Assembly (NCBI GenBank): GCA_016202795.1
Contig: JACQNY010000128.1
Coordinates: 1 to 11,303, forward strand
Source of the DNA: Candidatus Aenigmatarchaeota archaeon
GTDB taxonomy: Archaea; Aenigmatarchaeota; Aenigmatarchaeia; JACPZZ01
Direction: 5' to 3'
Length of the DNA stretch: 11,303 bases
Shown here one piece after another: positions 11,138 through 11,303 of this stretch. Made by a program: the position numbers and the translations under genes. Numbering within the stretch: position 1 is the first letter of the stretch; each line of letters starts with the position of its first letter. The notes beneath the pieces were generated by a model, which searched no databases, had not been told where the DNA came from, and worked only from the letters and a program-made list of their open reading frames with translations.

Positions 11138-11303
11138 TCAACCAGTTCTCTCTACTGTCATTCCATTCGGGTATTCTTCTTCCATGTAATGAGGGACGGG
11201 TATAATTGTAACCTGACATCCTACTTTGACAACTCTTGATGTTTCATCTACTAGGGTATCGAATTTTTTTTCGGCTTCAGGACTTCTCTCCGAGTCGTGG
11301 CCA
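11138..11303 (-). CDS. C-terminal end of an unrecognised protein (N-terminus outside window)
   Basis: On the minus strand 54 codons are open from the window edge to a TGA at 11138-11140. The visible end reads GHDSERSPEAEKKFDTLVDE, then TSRVVKVGCQVTIIPVPHYM and EEEYPNGMTVERTG. An acidic helix is followed by a probable beta strand (VVKVGCQVTIIPVP) and a polar tail. No family is recognisable from this fragment. It converges on the 56-residue gene with three bases between stops, so the two transcripts must overlap at their 3' ends. That the reading frame is truly coding is likely from its composition but rests on a short stretch. Confidence 0.55.
   Translation of the reverse strand, partial: GHDSERSPEAEKKFDTLVDETSRVVKVGCQVTIIPVPHYMEEEYPNGMTVERTG

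Noticed and set aside
1..11303. CRISPR arrays, insertion sequences, rRNA and inteins
   Set aside because: No regularly spaced repeats, transposase-like frames, rRNA-like segments or intein splice motifs were seen. The MCM and GatB proteins are of normal length without insertions.

Overview
The window is archaeal chromosome. The evidence is a two-repeat archaeal TATA-binding protein (TBP), a single-subunit MCM replicative helicase, an archaeal RPA-like single-strand DNA-binding protein, tRNA-dependent amidotransferase genes gatC-gatA-gatB, a tRNA-Arg without an encoded CCA, and TATA boxes about 25 bases upstream of many start codons, as expected for leaderless archaeal mRNAs. The short intergenic spaces and small proteins would fit a small-genome (for example DPANN-type) archaeon, but the lineage cannot be fixed from the sequence.

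Layout. (1) Bases 1-2934, minus strand: three tandem copies of one protein family that I do not recognise. The first is cut by the window edge; the others have 384 and 399 residues. Each copy has its own promoter. The family carries a strongly conserved central block (GD-x-F-x-V-x-GIYAGADNE) and a conserved C-terminal helix-turn-helix-like region. (2) Bases 2970-3197, minus: a 75-residue protein with two membrane segments. (3) Bases 3290-4071, plus: a 50-residue zinc-ribbon protein followed by a hairpin/oligo-T terminator, then the TBP gene. (4) Bases 4072-4284: a 213-base regulatory gap holding an Orc1/Cdc6 origin-box-like sequence, two candidate TATA boxes and an inverted/direct repeat set around the MCM start. 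(5) Bases 4285-7049: MCM and the RPA-like gene, two bases apart, evidently one replication operon. (6) Bases 7090-10060: gatC, gatA and gatB, joined by ATGA overlaps. (7) Bases 10109-10183: tRNA-Arg(UCG), with its TATA-like box inside a perfect 9-bp inverted repeat and a partial T-arm copy just downstream. (8) Bases 10391-11134, plus: an orphan three-membrane-segment protein and a 56-residue protein, each with a TATA box near -27. (9) From 11138 to the end, minus: the C-terminal end of another unrecognised gene.

Together the centre is an information-processing neighbourhood (TBP for transcription start, MCM and RPA-like protein for replication, GatCAB plus tRNA for translation). It is flanked by unfamiliar genes. 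The best candidate for something undescribed is the triplicated family at the left edge. Two of its copies share an ATCGC plus T-tract promoter element with the TBP gene.
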